Origin: Candidatus Neomicrothrix sp. UBA2983
Lineage (GTDB): Bacteria; Actinomycetota; Acidimicrobiia; Acidimicrobiales; MedAcidi-G1
Reading direction: 5' to 3'
NCBI GenBank assembly: GCA_002346745.1
Contig: DEAL01000036.1
Coordinates: 567-64,566, forward strand
DNA: 64,000 nucleotides
The notes below the pieces were generated by a model. That model did not search any database. It worked only from the letters and a program-made list of their open reading frames with translations, and was not told where the DNA came from. The stretch's first letter is position 1; each line of letters starts with the position of its first letter. Both the position numbers and the translations under genes were made by a program. This document shows positions 33,188-42,933 of the stretch, piece by piece.

Positions 33188-33970
33188 CTACCCCAGGGCG
33201 AAGTCGGCGACGACGGGGGCGTGGTCGCTGGGCTTCTCGCCCTTCCGCTCGTTGCGGTCCACGACCACGAAGTCGAGGGCGGCGGCGGCCGGCGGCGAGG
33301 CCAGCACCAGGTCGATGCGCATGCCGCGGCCCTTCGGGAAGGCCAGGTCGCGGTAGTCCCACCACGAGAACAGGCCGCTGGCGTCGTGGCGCTCCCGGAA
33401 CACGTCGACCAGCCCGAGGTCGACCAGCCGCTGGACGGCGGCCCGTTCCTCGGGGGTGACGTGGGTGGCGCCGGCGAATGCCGACGGGTCCCACACGTCG
33501 CGGTCGTCGGGCGCCACGTTGAAGTCCCCCACCACCACCACCGGGTCGGCGGCCAGGTCGGCGTTGGCGACCAGGTCGTCGTGGAGGCGACCCAGCCAGT
33601 CCAGCTTGTAGTGCCAGTGGTCGTGGCCGACCTCCCGGCCGTTGGGCACGTAGCAGGACGCCACCCGAACCCCGCCGCAGGTGGCCCACAGGATCCGGGC
33701 GTCGGGGTCGGGCTCGTCGCGCCCGTCGGCGAAGCCCGGTCGCACGTCGTCGAGCCCGACCCGGGAGATGACCGCCACGCCGTTCCACCGGCCCTCTCCG
33801 TGGTGTGCCGACTCGTAGCCGAGCGCGGCGAACGCCCCGTGGGGGAACGCCTCGTCGGCCATCTTGGTCTCCTGGAAGCAGAGCACGTCCGGCTGGGCGG
33901 CGGTGATCCACGCCTCGACGCGGGCCAGCCGGGCCTTGAGCGAGTTGACGTTCCAGGTGACGATCCGCAT
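33188..33970 (-). CDS. xth: Exodeoxyribonuclease III / AP endonuclease
   Basis: The 260-residue EEP-fold nuclease starts MRIVTWNVNSLKARL and contains LCFQETK, VASCYVPNG, VVVGDFNVAPDDRDVWDP and a C-terminal PSDHAPVVADF with the catalytic His. It incises DNA at abasic sites. ATG 33970 follows TACGGT by 8 bases. Confidence 0.95.
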   Translation of the reverse strand: MRIVTWNVNSLKARLARVEAWITAAQPDVLCFQETKMADEAFPHGAFAALGYESAHHGEGRWNGVAVISRVGLDDVRPGFADGRDEPDPDARILWATCGGVRVASCYVPNGREVGHDHWHYKLDWLGRLHDDLVANADLAADPVVVVGDFNVAPDDRDVWDPSAFAGATHVTPEERAAVQRLVDLGLVDVFRERHDASGLFSWWDYRDLAFPKGRGMRIDLVLASPPAAAALDFVVVDRNERKGEKPSDHAPVVADFALG

Positions 33971-33978
33971 CGCCGGCG

Positions 33979-33984
33979 ACCGTA
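33979..33984 (-). promoter_or_regulatory. -10 element TACGGT, leaderless start of xth
   Basis: Eight bases to ATG 33970, inside the 19-base gap after the HAD gene, so xth need not depend on the HAD transcript. Confidence 0.45.
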
Positions 33985-33989
33985 GCGGC

Positions 33990-34613
33990 TCAGCCCAGCG
34001 GGAAGCCGACGACCGCCTCGAGCTCGGCGATGGCGGCATCCGGGTCGACCACCTTGACGGTCGTCATGCCCATGGCCCGGGCGGGCTTGAGGTTGATGCC
34101 GAGGTCGTCGAGGAACACGCAGGCCGCCGGTTCCACGCCCAGTCCCTCGCAGGCGATCTCGTAGAAGCGCAGCTCGGGCTTGCGACAGCCGACGACGCTG
34201 GACTCCACGACCACGTCGAAGAGGTCGACGACCCCCGACGCGGCCCCGGCCTCCGCCGACTCGGCCATCGGCGCCACGTTGTTGGTGAGCAGCGCCGTGC
34301 GCAGCCGTTCCGAGCACCGGCGCAGGGCCTCGACCATGGCGGGACGCAGCTCGCCCCGCAGCCCGGCCAGCACCCGACGGGCGTCGACCACCAGGCCCAG
34401 GGCCGCCGCCTCGGCCTCGAACAGTTCGCAGAACCCGGCCTCGTCGACCTCGCGGCGCTCCATGCGGGCCCACGCGTTGTCGTCCGGATTCGTCGAATTG
34501 AGCCGCCGGATGGTGTCGGGCGACAGCCCGGCCTCGGCCTCGTAGGCGGCGAACGCCTCGAACGGACTGGAGGTCAACACCCCGCCGAAGTCGAACAGCA
34601 CCGCCCCGATCAT
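33990..34613 (-). CDS. HAD-superfamily hydrolase (subfamily IA)
   Basis: The 207-residue protein has nucleophile Asp8 in LFDFGGVL, LLTNNVAP, GCRKPELRFYEIACEGLGVEP and FLDDLGINLKPARAMGM, typical of epoxide-hydrolase-N-terminal-like or haloacid-dehalogenase-like phosphatases. The substrate is unknown. ATG 34613 overlaps (ATGA) the stop of a 12-codon mini-ORF that begins with the same 15 bases as the HAD gene. Confidence 0.85.
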   Translation of the reverse strand: MIGAVLFDFGGVLTSSPFEAFAAYEAEAGLSPDTIRRLNSTNPDDNAWARMERREVDEAGFCELFEAEAAALGLVVDARRVLAGLRGELRPAMVEALRRCSERLRTALLTNNVAPMAESAEAGAASGVVDLFDVVVESSVVGCRKPELRFYEIACEGLGVEPAACVFLDDLGINLKPARAMGMTTVKVVDPDAAIAELEAVVGFPLG

Positions 34614-34647
34614 CCGCCCGACGCCCCGTCTCGCACCGCCCCGATCA
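34598..34647. repeat. 15-bp direct repeat at the HAD gene start
   Basis: The sequence gcaccgccccgatca occurs at 34598-34612 and 34633-34647, 35 bases apart. On the minus strand one copy opens the HAD gene and the other opens the upstream mini-ORF. Confidence 0.8.
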
Positions 34648-34648
34648 C
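34610..34648 (-). CDS. Candidate leaderless 12-codon mini-ORF coupled to the HAD gene
   Basis: GTG 34648 lies 7 bases after TAGGTT (34661..34656). The ORF begins with the same Ile-Gly-Ala-Val codons as the HAD gene, runs 12 codons and stops at TGA 34612..34610, overlapping ATG 34613 as ATGA. It could deliver ribosomes by reinitiation, or be a remnant of a duplicated start. Confidence 0.35.
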   Translation of the reverse strand: MIGAVRDGASGG

Positions 34649-34655
34649 GGCCGGA

Positions 34656-34661
34656 AACCTA
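34656..34661 (-). promoter_or_regulatory. -10 element TAGGTT upstream of the HAD gene
   Basis: Seven bases before GTG 34648 of the mini-ORF; it is divergent from the ettA promoter 38 bases away. Confidence 0.45.
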
Positions 34662-34699
34662 GGTGCCGACCGCCACGGAGGCCCACGCGGCACCACCGG

Positions 34700-34705
34700 T
34701 AGCCT
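34700..34705 (+). promoter_or_regulatory. -10 element TAGCCT, leaderless start of ettA
   Basis: Eight bases to ATG 34714, which is preferred over in-frame codons upstream of the box. Confidence 0.5.
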
Positions 34706-34713
34706 CGGCGGCG

Positions 34714-36414
<1,701 letters not shown>

Positions 36415-36417
36415 CGC

Positions 36418-37026
36418 TCAGCCCAGCAGGTCGAGCACCCTGGTGGCGGCGGCGACGGCGGGGCCGTGGTCGGGAGTGAGCACCAGGTCGGGTGACTCGG
36501 GCGGCTCGTACGGGTCGTCCACGCCGGTCATGCCGGTCAGTTCGCCGGCCCGTGCCCTCGCGTAGAGCCCCTTCGGGTCGCGTGCCTCACAGAGCTCGAG
36601 CGGCGCGTCGACGAAGACCTCGAGGAACGGCACGCCGGCGGCCTCGTGGAGCGCCCGGGCCCGGTCGCGGGCGGCGCGGTAGGGGCTGATGAGCGGCACC
36701 AGCGCCACCATGCCGGCGTCGGCGAACAGCCGCGCCACCTCGGCCACGCGCCGGACGTTCTCGTCGCGGTCCTCGGCCGAGAAACCCAGGTCGCCGTTGA
36801 GGCCGTGGCGCAGATTGTCGCCGTCGAGCAGGTAGGCGGGCCGGCCGTCGGCGACCAGCAGCCGCTCGCAGGCGACGGCCACCGTCGACTTGCCCGACCC
36901 GGAGAGGCCGGTGAACCACACCGTGGCCCCGCGGAACCCCAGCGACCCGGCACGCTCGTCGCGGTCCAGCGACCCGGGGTGCCAGACGACGTCCGGACTG
37001 CGTGCGGCGCCGGCCCCCTCGACCAT
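36418..37026 (-). CDS. cysC: Adenylylsulfate kinase
   Basis: CysC phosphorylates APS to PAPS. The 202-residue protein has GLSGSGKST (40-48), LLDGDNLRHGLNGDLGFS (67-84), the lid VFVDAPLELCEARDPKGLYARAR and DDPYEPPESPDL. It is a separate gene here, not fused to CysN. ATG 37026 is 8 bases after the cysN stop. It is the last gene of cysD-cysN-cysC and convergent with ettA. Confidence 0.95.
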   Translation of the reverse strand: MVEGAGAARSPDVVWHPGSLDRDERAGSLGFRGATVWFTGLSGSGKSTVAVACERLLVADGRPAYLLDGDNLRHGLNGDLGFSAEDRDENVRRVAEVARLFADAGMVALVPLISPYRAARDRARALHEAAGVPFLEVFVDAPLELCEARDPKGLYARARAGELTGMTGVDDPYEPPESPDLVLTPDHGPAVAAATRVLDLLG

Positions 37027-37034
37027 GGGCCCGG

Positions 37035-38291
37035 TCAGGACCCGGCGCCGATGATCATGCCGGCGGCGACCGTGGCGTTCGTGGTCTCGTCGACCAGCAC
37101 GAAGCTGCCGGTGGCCCGGTTGCGCCGGTACTCGTCGAAGAACAGCGGCTGGGTGCACCGCAGCGTGACCCGGCCGATCTCGTTGAGGGCCAGGACCTCG
37201 GCCGACTCGTCCCGGTGCAACGAGTTGATGTCGAGTCGGTACTGGAGGTCGGTCGCCATGGCGCGGGCCGTCCGGGTGGTGTGCTTGATCGCCAGTTTGG
37301 TGCGTGGTGCCAGCCGCGACGCCTCCGACATCCAGCACACCATGGCCTGCAGGTCCTGGCCTGCGTTGGGCTGGTTGCCGGGCCGGCAGATCATGTCGCC
37401 CCGCGACACGTCGATGTCGTCGTCCAGCCGGATCGTCACGGCCATCGGCGAGAACGCCTCGTCGACGGGGCCCTCGAAGGTGTCGACTGACGCCACCGTC
37501 GACGTGAAGCCGCTCGGCAGCACCATCACCTCGTCGCCGGGCTTGAACACGCCGCCGACGATCGTCCCGGCGTAGCCGCGGTAGTCGTGGTGGGCGTCGG
37601 ACTGCGGCCTGATCACGTACTGCACCGGGAAGCGGGCGTCGACGTGGTTGCGGTCGCTGGCGATGTGCACCTCCTCGAGGTGGTGCAGCAGCGATGAGCC
37701 CTCGTACCACGACATGTTGGGCGAGCGCTCGACGATGTTGTCACCGTGCAGGGCCGACACCGGGATGAACGTGAGGTCGGCGATGTCGAGCTTCATGGCG
37801 AATTCGCGGAACTCGGCCTTGACCGCCTCGAAGGCGGCCTCGTCGTAGTCGACCAGGTCCATCTTGTTGACGCACACCACGAGGTGCGGGATGCGCAGCA
37901 GCGACGCCAGGAAGGCGTGGCGGCGGGACTGCTCGACGATGCCGTTGCGGGCGTCGACCAGCACCAGCGCCAGGTCGGCGGTCGAGGCGCCCGTGACCAT
38001 GTTGCGCGTGTACTGGATGTGCCCGGGGGTGTCGGCGATGATGAACTTCCGCTTGGGTGTGGCGAAGTAGCGGTGCGCCACGTCGATGGTGATGCCCTGC
38101 TCCCGCTCGGCCCGCAGACCGTCGGTGAGCAGCGCCAGGTTCGTGTACTCGTTGCCCATCTGCTCGGACGTGCGCTCGATGGCCTCGAGCTGGTCCTGGA
38201 AGATCTGCTTGGTGTCGTAGAGCAGGCGGCCGATGAGGGTGGACTTGCCGTCGTCGACGCTACCGGCGGTGGCGAACCGGAGGAGTTCCAT
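37035..38291 (-). CDS. cysN: Sulfate adenylyltransferase GTPase subunit
   Basis: CysN hydrolyses GTP to drive APS formation by CysD. The 418-residue protein has GSVDDGKSTLIGRLLYD, the effector EQGITIDVAHRYF, DTPGH and NKMD GTPase motifs, followed by EF-Tu-like domains 2 and 3. No C-terminal kinase domain is present, consistent with the separate cysC. ATG 38291 overlaps the cysD stop (ATGA). Confidence 0.96.
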   Translation of the reverse strand: MELLRFATAGSVDDGKSTLIGRLLYDTKQIFQDQLEAIERTSEQMGNEYTNLALLTDGLRAEREQGITIDVAHRYFATPKRKFIIADTPGHIQYTRNMVTGASTADLALVLVDARNGIVEQSRRHAFLASLLRIPHLVVCVNKMDLVDYDEAAFEAVKAEFREFAMKLDIADLTFIPVSALHGDNIVERSPNMSWYEGSSLLHHLEEVHIASDRNHVDARFPVQYVIRPQSDAHHDYRGYAGTIVGGVFKPGDEVMVLPSGFTSTVASVDTFEGPVDEAFSPMAVTIRLDDDIDVSRGDMICRPGNQPNAGQDLQAMVCWMSEASRLAPRTKLAIKHTTRTARAMATDLQYRLDINSLHRDESAEVLALNEIGRVTLRCTQPLFFDEYRRNRATGSFVLVDETTNATVAAGMIIGAGS

Positions 38292-39202
38292 CAGAAGTAC
38301 CCCTCCCTCTTCCTGTCCTCCATGGCGGCCTCGGACACGCGGTCGTCGGCCCGGGTGGCGCCCCGCTCGGTGATCCGGGTGGCGCCCACCTCCTCGATGA
38401 CCTGCTCGATGGTCGCGGCGTTCGAGTCGACGGCGCCGGTGCAGGACATGTCGCCCACGGTGCGGTAGCGCACGGTGCGGTTCACGACCTCCTCGCCCTC
38501 CATGCGGGTGACGTACTCGGAGTCGGCCAGCCACATGCCGTCCCGCTCGAACACCGGGCGCTGGTGGGCGAAGTAGATGGACGGGATCTCGATGCCCTCC
38601 CGGCGGATGTACTCCCAGATGTCGAGCTCGGTCCAGTTCGAGATCGGGAACACCCGGATGTGCTCACCCTGGCGGATGCAGCCGTTGTAGAGGTTCCAGA
38701 GTTCGGGCCGCTGGTTCTTGGGGTCCCACTGGCCGAACTCGTCGCGGAACGAGTACACCCGTTCCTTGGCCCGGGCCTTCTCTTCGTCGCGGCGGGCGCC
38801 GCCGAATAGGGCGTCGAAGCGGTGCTCCCCGATGGCGTCGAGCAGGGTGGTGGTCTGGAGGCGGTTGCGGCTGGCCCGCGGGCCGGTCTCCTCGGTGACC
38901 CGGCCCTCGTCGATCGACTGCTGCACGGACGCCACGACGAGGCGGGCGCCAAGCTCGGCGAGGCGCCGGTCGCGGAAGTCGAGCACCTCGGGAAAGTTGT
39001 GCCCGGTGTCGACGTGCATCACCGGGAACGGCAGGCGGGCCGGCGAGAACGCCTTCTCGGCGAGGCGCAGCATCACGATCGAGTCCTTACCGCCCGAGAA
39101 CAGCAGGCAGGGGCGCTCGAACTCGGCCGCCACCTCCCGGAAGATGTGGATCGACTCTGCCTCGAGCTGGTCGAGGTCGGTAAGTTCGTAGGTCGTGGTC
39201 AC
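38291..39202 (-). CDS. cysD: Sulfate adenylyltransferase subunit 2
   Basis: The 303-residue protein has the PP-loop LLFSGGKDSIVMLRLAEKAF (33-52), FGGARRDEEKARAKER, PISNWTELDIWEYIRRE and the C-terminal MEDRKREGYF, all CysD hallmarks. GTG 39202 has GGGAG 4 bases upstream, and a TAGCAT box gives a leader of about 35 bases, so this operon is not leaderless. Confidence 0.96.
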   Translation of the reverse strand: MTTTYELTDLDQLEAESIHIFREVAAEFERPCLLFSGGKDSIVMLRLAEKAFSPARLPFPVMHVDTGHNFPEVLDFRDRRLAELGARLVVASVQQSIDEGRVTEETGPRASRNRLQTTTLLDAIGEHRFDALFGGARRDEEKARAKERVYSFRDEFGQWDPKNQRPELWNLYNGCIRQGEHIRVFPISNWTELDIWEYIRREGIEIPSIYFAHQRPVFERDGMWLADSEYVTRMEGEEVVNRTVRYRTVGDMSCTGAVDSNAATIEQVIEEVGATRITERGATRADDRVSEAAMEDRKREGYF

Positions 39203-39241
39203 GGTGCTCCCGTCGCGGCCGGCGTGCCGGTTCGGCTCCCA

Positions 39242-39268
39242 ATGCTACGGCCCGGGGTCTGCGATGAT
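39242..39268. promoter_or_regulatory. Bidirectional promoter between cysD and cysQ
   Basis: Minus-strand TAGCAT (39247..39242) serves cysD with a short leader; plus-strand GATGAT (39263-39268) lies 8 bases before cysQ ATG 39277. The two hexamers are 15 bases apart, so sulfate activation and PAP removal could share control. Confidence 0.45.
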
Positions 39269-39276
39269 CGCGAGCC

Positions 39277-40038
39277 ATGGCCACCTCCGACGACCACCGC
39301 CTCGCCGCCAAGCTGGCCATGCGCGCCGGCGTCCTGCTGCTGGAGTTGCGCGGGCGCCTCGTCGCCGAGGGCGCGCCGGCGACCACCCTGAAGGACGAGG
39401 GAGACCGGGCCGCCCACGACCTGCTGATGGACGCCCTCGCCGAGTCCCGCCCAGACGACGGCGTGTTGTCCGAGGAGGGCTCGGCCCACGACGTCCATCC
39501 GGACCGGGCCGGCGTGTCGCGGGTGTGGATCGTCGACCCGCTGGACGGCACCAGGGAGTTCAGCGAGCCGCCCCGCACGGACTGGGCGGTCCACGTGGCC
39601 CTCGCCGAGGACGGACGGCCCACGGCCGGCGCCGTCGCCCTGCCGGGCCTGGGCCTGACGCTCTCGACCAACGAGGCCGGCACCCTCGACGACCTGGGCC
39701 CCGTGCCGGCTGCCCCCCGGGTCGTGGTCAGCCGCAGCCGGCCGCCGGCGGTGGCCCTCGCGGTCGCCGAGGCCCTCGACGGCGAGTTGGTCGAGATGGG
39801 TTCGGCCGGCGCCAAGGCCATGGCGGTGGCCCGCGGCGAGGTCGACGTCTACGTCCACGCCGGCGGCCAGTACGAGTGGGACAACTGCGCCCCGGCCGCG
39901 GTGGCGGCGTCGATGGGCCTCCACGTGTCGCGCCTCGACGGTTCGCCGCCCACCTACAACCACCCCGACCCGTACCTTCCCGACTTGCTCGTCTGCCGGC
40001 GGGAACTGGCGTCCGCCGTCCTCGACGTCGTCGGCTGA
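39277..40038 (+). CDS. cysQ: 3'(2'),5'-bisphosphate nucleotidase CysQ
   Basis: CysQ clears PAP (or PAPS) formed in sulfate assimilation. The 253-residue inositol-monophosphatase-family protein has LSEEG (metal-binding Glu), [14 protein letters not shown] with the DPLDGT motif, and [16 protein letters not shown] near the end. It is divergent from cysDNC across a 74-base gap, supporting the role. ATG 39277 has leaderless spacing to GATGAT. Confidence 0.92.
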   Translation: MATSDDHRLAAKLAMRAGVLLLELRGRLVAEGAPATTLKDEGDRAAHDLLMDALAESRPDDGVLSEEGSAHDVHPDRAGVSRVWIVDPLDGTREFSEPPRTDWAVHVALAEDGRPTAGAVALPGLGLTLSTNEAGTLDDLGPVPAAPRVVVSRSRPPAVALAVAEALDGELVEMGSAGAKAMAVARGEVDVYVHAGGQYEWDNCAPAAVAASMGLHVSRLDGSPPTYNHPDPYLPDLLVCRRELASAVLDVVG

Positions 40039-40055
40039 CGTCGGGGCACGGCCCG

Positions 40056-40061
40056 TAGGCT
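40056..40061 (+). promoter_or_regulatory. -10 element TAGGCT, leaderless start of nucS
   Basis: Eight bases to GTG 40070, in the 31-base gap after cysQ. Confidence 0.5.
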
Positions 40062-40069
40062 CGCGGACC

Positions 40070-40741
40070 GTGCGCCTGGTCATCGCCCGCTGCACGGTCG
40101 ACTACGACGGCCGCCTCACCGCCCACCTCCCCGAGGCGGTCCGCCTGCTCATGGTCAAGGCCGACGGCTGCGTCGCCATCCACGCCGACGGTGGCGCCTA
40201 CAAGCCCCTCAACTGGATGAACGCCCCGAACGTGCTCGTGGAGGAGGCAATCGACGGCGTCGACACCTGGCGGGTGTCGAACCCCAAGGGCGAGACCCTC
40301 ACGATCACGCTCCACGAGGTGCTGTCCGACACCGCCTACGAGATGGGCGTCGACCCCGGCCTGCAGAAGGACGGCGTCGAGGCACACCTCCAGGAGCTGT
40401 TGGCCGAGGACCCGTCGTTCCTCGGCGAGGAGTTGGCGCTGGTGCGGCGTGAGTACCCGACCGACATCGGACCCGTCGACCTGTTGTGCCGTGACGCCGA
40501 CGGGAACACCGTGGCGATCGAGGTCAAGCGACGAGGCGAGATCGACGGCGTCGAGCAACTCACCCGCTACCTCGACTTCCTCAACCGCGACGACGTGCTG
40601 GCTCCCGTGCGGGGCCTCTTCGTGGCCCAGGAGATCAAGCCCCAGGCCAAGGTGCTGGCGGGCGACCGGGGCATCGGCTGTGTCGAGGTGGACTACGACG
40701 AGCTCCGGGGCATCGAATCGACGACGCCCCGGCTCTTCTAG
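40070..40741 (+). CDS. nucS: Mismatch-specific endonuclease NucS
   Basis: NucS gives mismatch repair in actinobacteria and archaea that lack MutS/MutL. The 223-residue protein has the N-terminal DNA-binding part ([30 protein letters not shown]) and the C-terminal nuclease with Asp137, Glu151 and Lys153 ([16 protein letters not shown]), ending in a short PRLF that resembles a sliding-clamp-binding tail. The next gene begins 8 bases after its stop. Confidence 0.96.
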   Translation: MRLVIARCTVDYDGRLTAHLPEAVRLLMVKADGCVAIHADGGAYKPLNWMNAPNVLVEEAIDGVDTWRVSNPKGETLTITLHEVLSDTAYEMGVDPGLQKDGVEAHLQELLAEDPSFLGEELALVRREYPTDIGPVDLLCRDADGNTVAIEVKRRGEIDGVEQLTRYLDFLNRDDVLAPVRGLFVAQEIKPQAKVLAGDRGIGCVEVDYDELRGIESTTPRLF

Positions 40742-40749
40742 GCGGACCC

Positions 40750-41955
40750 GTGGAGGCGTTCGAGGTCGCCGTGGTCGGCGGCGGCCCGGCCGGATCGGCA
40801 GCGGCCACCACGCTGGCTCGGGCGGGCCGGTCCGTGGCGATGCTCGACAAGGCCACCTTTCCCCGAAACAAGTGCTGCGGCGACGGGCTCACCACGCTGG
40901 CCCTGCGACTCGGTGAACGACTCGGCCTCGACCCGGCACCCATCGCCGGCTGGCAGGTCGTCGACCACGCCGTCATCCACACCGGCGGCGAGGGTGGCCG
41001 CAGCCGCCGCTTCCCGCTGCCCGTGGATGCCGGCCAGTACGCAGCGATCGTGCCGCGGGCCGAGTACGACGCCGCCCTCCTGGACCTGGCCCGCTCGGCC
41101 GGCGCCGACGTGCGGGAGGGCCACGAACTGGCGGGCATCCGAGTCGATGGCGACGGCGCCGTCGTCGAGGTGGCGGACGGCTCGACGTTCCGGACCGGGT
41201 CGGTGGTCGCCGCCGACGGCATGTGGTCTCCCACCCGGCGCCTGCTGGGCCTGGCCGAGGACGGCTACCGGGGCGAGTGGCACGCCTTCCGCCAGTACGT
41301 GGCCGGGGTGGGGCCGGCGGCAGCCGACCTGCACGTCTGGTTCGAACCGGACCTGCTGCCCGGCTACGCCTGGAGCTTCCCGCTGCCCGATGGTCGGGCC
41401 AACGTCGGGTTCGGCGTGCTGCGTGGCGGCCGGGTGGCCGTCGGAGACACGGGCCGAATCTGGGACGGACTCTGCGACCGGCCCGGTATCCGGGAGGTGC
41501 TCGGCCCCGACGCCGTGCCCGAGGGGCGGCGCACCGCCTGGCCCATTCCCGCACGCGTGGATCGTGCGGTTCTCGAACACGGCCCGGTGCTGTTTGCCGG
41601 TGACGCCGCTGCGGCCACCGACGCCCTGACCGGCGAGGGCATCGGCCAGGCACTGCTCACGGGGATCCTCGCCGCCGAGGCGATCCTCGCCGGCGGATCG
41701 GCCGCCGAGGTGGGCACCCGCTACCGACGCCACGTGCGTCGAGAACTGCTGGCCGACCACCGCATGTCGGTGGCGCTCCAACGGGTACTGGCGCTGCCGC
41801 TCGGGGCACGAACGGCGGTGTCTGCCGCCGGCGCCACGGCGTGGACGCGCCGCAACTTCGCCCGCTGGATGTTCGAGGACTACCCGCGGGCGCTGCTGGC
41901 GACGCCGCGCCGCTGGCGACGGGGCGTGCTGTCCAGGCCCGGCGCCCACCGCTGA
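40750..41955 (+). CDS. Geranylgeranyl reductase-family FAD oxidoreductase
   Basis: A 401-residue flavoprotein: GGGPAGSAAATTLARAG (10-26), the CCGDGL motif near residue 43, DGMWSPTRRLLGL, and VLFAGDAAAATDALTGEGIGQAL. This family reduces isoprenoid double bonds, as in menaquinone or lipid chains. The C-terminal 60 residues are basic and hydrophobic. GTG 40750 is 8 bases after nucS, so it is likely co-transcribed. Confidence 0.88.
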   Translation: MEAFEVAVVGGGPAGSAAATTLARAGRSVAMLDKATFPRNKCCGDGLTTLALRLGERLGLDPAPIAGWQVVDHAVIHTGGEGGRSRRFPLPVDAGQYAAIVPRAEYDAALLDLARSAGADVREGHELAGIRVDGDGAVVEVADGSTFRTGSVVAADGMWSPTRRLLGLAEDGYRGEWHAFRQYVAGVGPAAADLHVWFEPDLLPGYAWSFPLPDGRANVGFGVLRGGRVAVGDTGRIWDGLCDRPGIREVLGPDAVPEGRRTAWPIPARVDRAVLEHGPVLFAGDAAAATDALTGEGIGQALLTGILAAEAILAGGSAAEVGTRYRRHVRRELLADHRMSVALQRVLALPLGARTAVSAAGATAWTRRNFARWMFEDYPRALLATPRRWRRGVLSRPGAHR

Positions 41956-42008
41956 ACCCGTCGTCACCGCCGCCGAGGGGCCGCGGCGGCGTCTTCCCGG
42001 GACGCCAC

Positions 42009-42014
42009 TACCCT
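42009..42014 (+). promoter_or_regulatory. -10 element TACCCT, leaderless start of PAP2
   Basis: Six bases to ATG 42021. Confidence 0.5.
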
Positions 42015-42020
42015 GCCCGG

Positions 42021-42629
42021 ATGGCCCCGGCCTCCGAGACCGCCGACGAGCGGTCGCACCTGAGCATCGTCCCCGACGCCGACGACGCTCCCTCCGAGCC
42101 CCACCCGCTGGGTCCCATCGGCCGCGCCCTCGACACGGCCGTCGACAAGGCGTGGGAGCCGCTGCGGGGCAATCCCAACCTGGACCGGCTCTTCTACGCG
42201 GCCAGCGAACTCGCCGACTTCAGCCTGCTCTGGCACCTGACTGGCACGGCCCGCGGCGTCGTGCGCCGCAACGGGCACCGCGAGGCGCTGCGCCTGTCGG
42301 CCGCCCTCGCCGCCGAGTCGGCGCTCGTGAACGGCGCCGTCAAGTCGGCGTTCCGCCGGGAGCGGCCCGTCCACGACGAGGAGCGGCCCCACAACCTGCG
42401 CCAGCCGCTCACCAGCAGCTTCCCGTCGGGCCACGCCTCGGCGGCCTTCCTGGCGGCGACCCTGCTGGCCGAGCGGTCTCGCATCAGGCCGCTCTGGTAC
42501 GCGGCGGCGGGCATCGTGGCGGCGTCGAGGGTGCACGTGCGCATCCACCACGCCAGCGACGTGGTGGTCGGCGCGGGGATCGGCCTGGCGCTGGGCCGCC
42601 TGATCCGGAAGGTGCTGCCCCTGCGCTGA
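42021..42629 (+). CDS. PAP2-family phosphatase
   Basis: The 202-residue protein carries all three PAP2 motifs: KSAFRRERP (108-116), PSGH (135-138) and SR followed by HHASD (169-180). Hydrophobic segments around 86-104, 140-150 and 157-169 fit a membrane enzyme acting on lipid or polyprenyl phosphates; the N-terminal 50 residues are polar. The substrate is unknown. Confidence 0.88.
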   Translation: MAPASETADERSHLSIVPDADDAPSEPHPLGPIGRALDTAVDKAWEPLRGNPNLDRLFYAASELADFSLLWHLTGTARGVVRRNGHREALRLSAALAAESALVNGAVKSAFRRERPVHDEERPHNLRQPLTSSFPSGHASAAFLAATLLAERSRIRPLWYAAAGIVAASRVHVRIHHASDVVVGAGIGLALGRLIRKVLPLR

Positions 42630-42642
42630 GCAGGGCGGCCCG

Positions 42643-42822
42643 CTAGTTGAGCGGCGAGGCCTCGAGGTCGGCGTCGCTGGCGGCCAGCAGCAGCCGAAGG
42701 TCGAGCAGGAGGTCGGCGACCTCGGAGGCGGCGATGAGCTCGCGGCTCTGGGTGGTGCCGAGACCGCGGTCGATGATGGCCTTGATCTCATCGATCGTGG
42801 TCGTATCGAGCGTCTCGGTCAT
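42643..42822 (-). CDS. 59-residue acidic hypothetical protein
   Basis: The protein is acidic and helical (IDEIKAIIDRGLG, then [16 protein letters not shown]), with no known motif. I chose ATG 42822 because GGAGG lies 8 bases upstream; GTG 42870 in the same frame touches the -10 box directly and is unlikely. The leader would be about 40 bases. It lies convergent with the PAP2 gene. Confidence 0.55.
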   Translation of the reverse strand: MTETLDTTTIDEIKAIIDRGLGTTQSRELIAASEVADLLLDLRLLLAASDADLEASPLN

Positions 42823-42870
42823 GTCGCCGTCCTCCGTTCCCAGGTCGTTGCGCTGCTCGTCGATGCCCAC

Positions 42871-42876
42871 ACCCTA
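42871..42876 (-). promoter_or_regulatory. -10 element TAGGGT for the 59-residue protein
   Basis: Located 48 bases before ATG 42822, giving a leadered message with the GGAGG site. It is divergent from the mug promoter 45 bases away. Confidence 0.4.
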
Positions 42877-42921
42877 GGCGCGCATTCCGCGAACGCGTGG
42901 CACCCGCTTGCGGGCCCCGCC

Positions 42922-42927
42922 TACCCT
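42922..42927 (+). promoter_or_regulatory. -10 element TACCCT, leaderless start of mug
   Basis: Six bases to GTG 42934. Confidence 0.5.
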
Positions 42928-42933
42928 CGCCTG

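Noticed and set aside
34610..34648. An assembly error or frameshift at the HAD start
   Set aside because: Both starts are intact and the main ORF has a full HAD N-terminus, so a duplicated start is the simpler reading.
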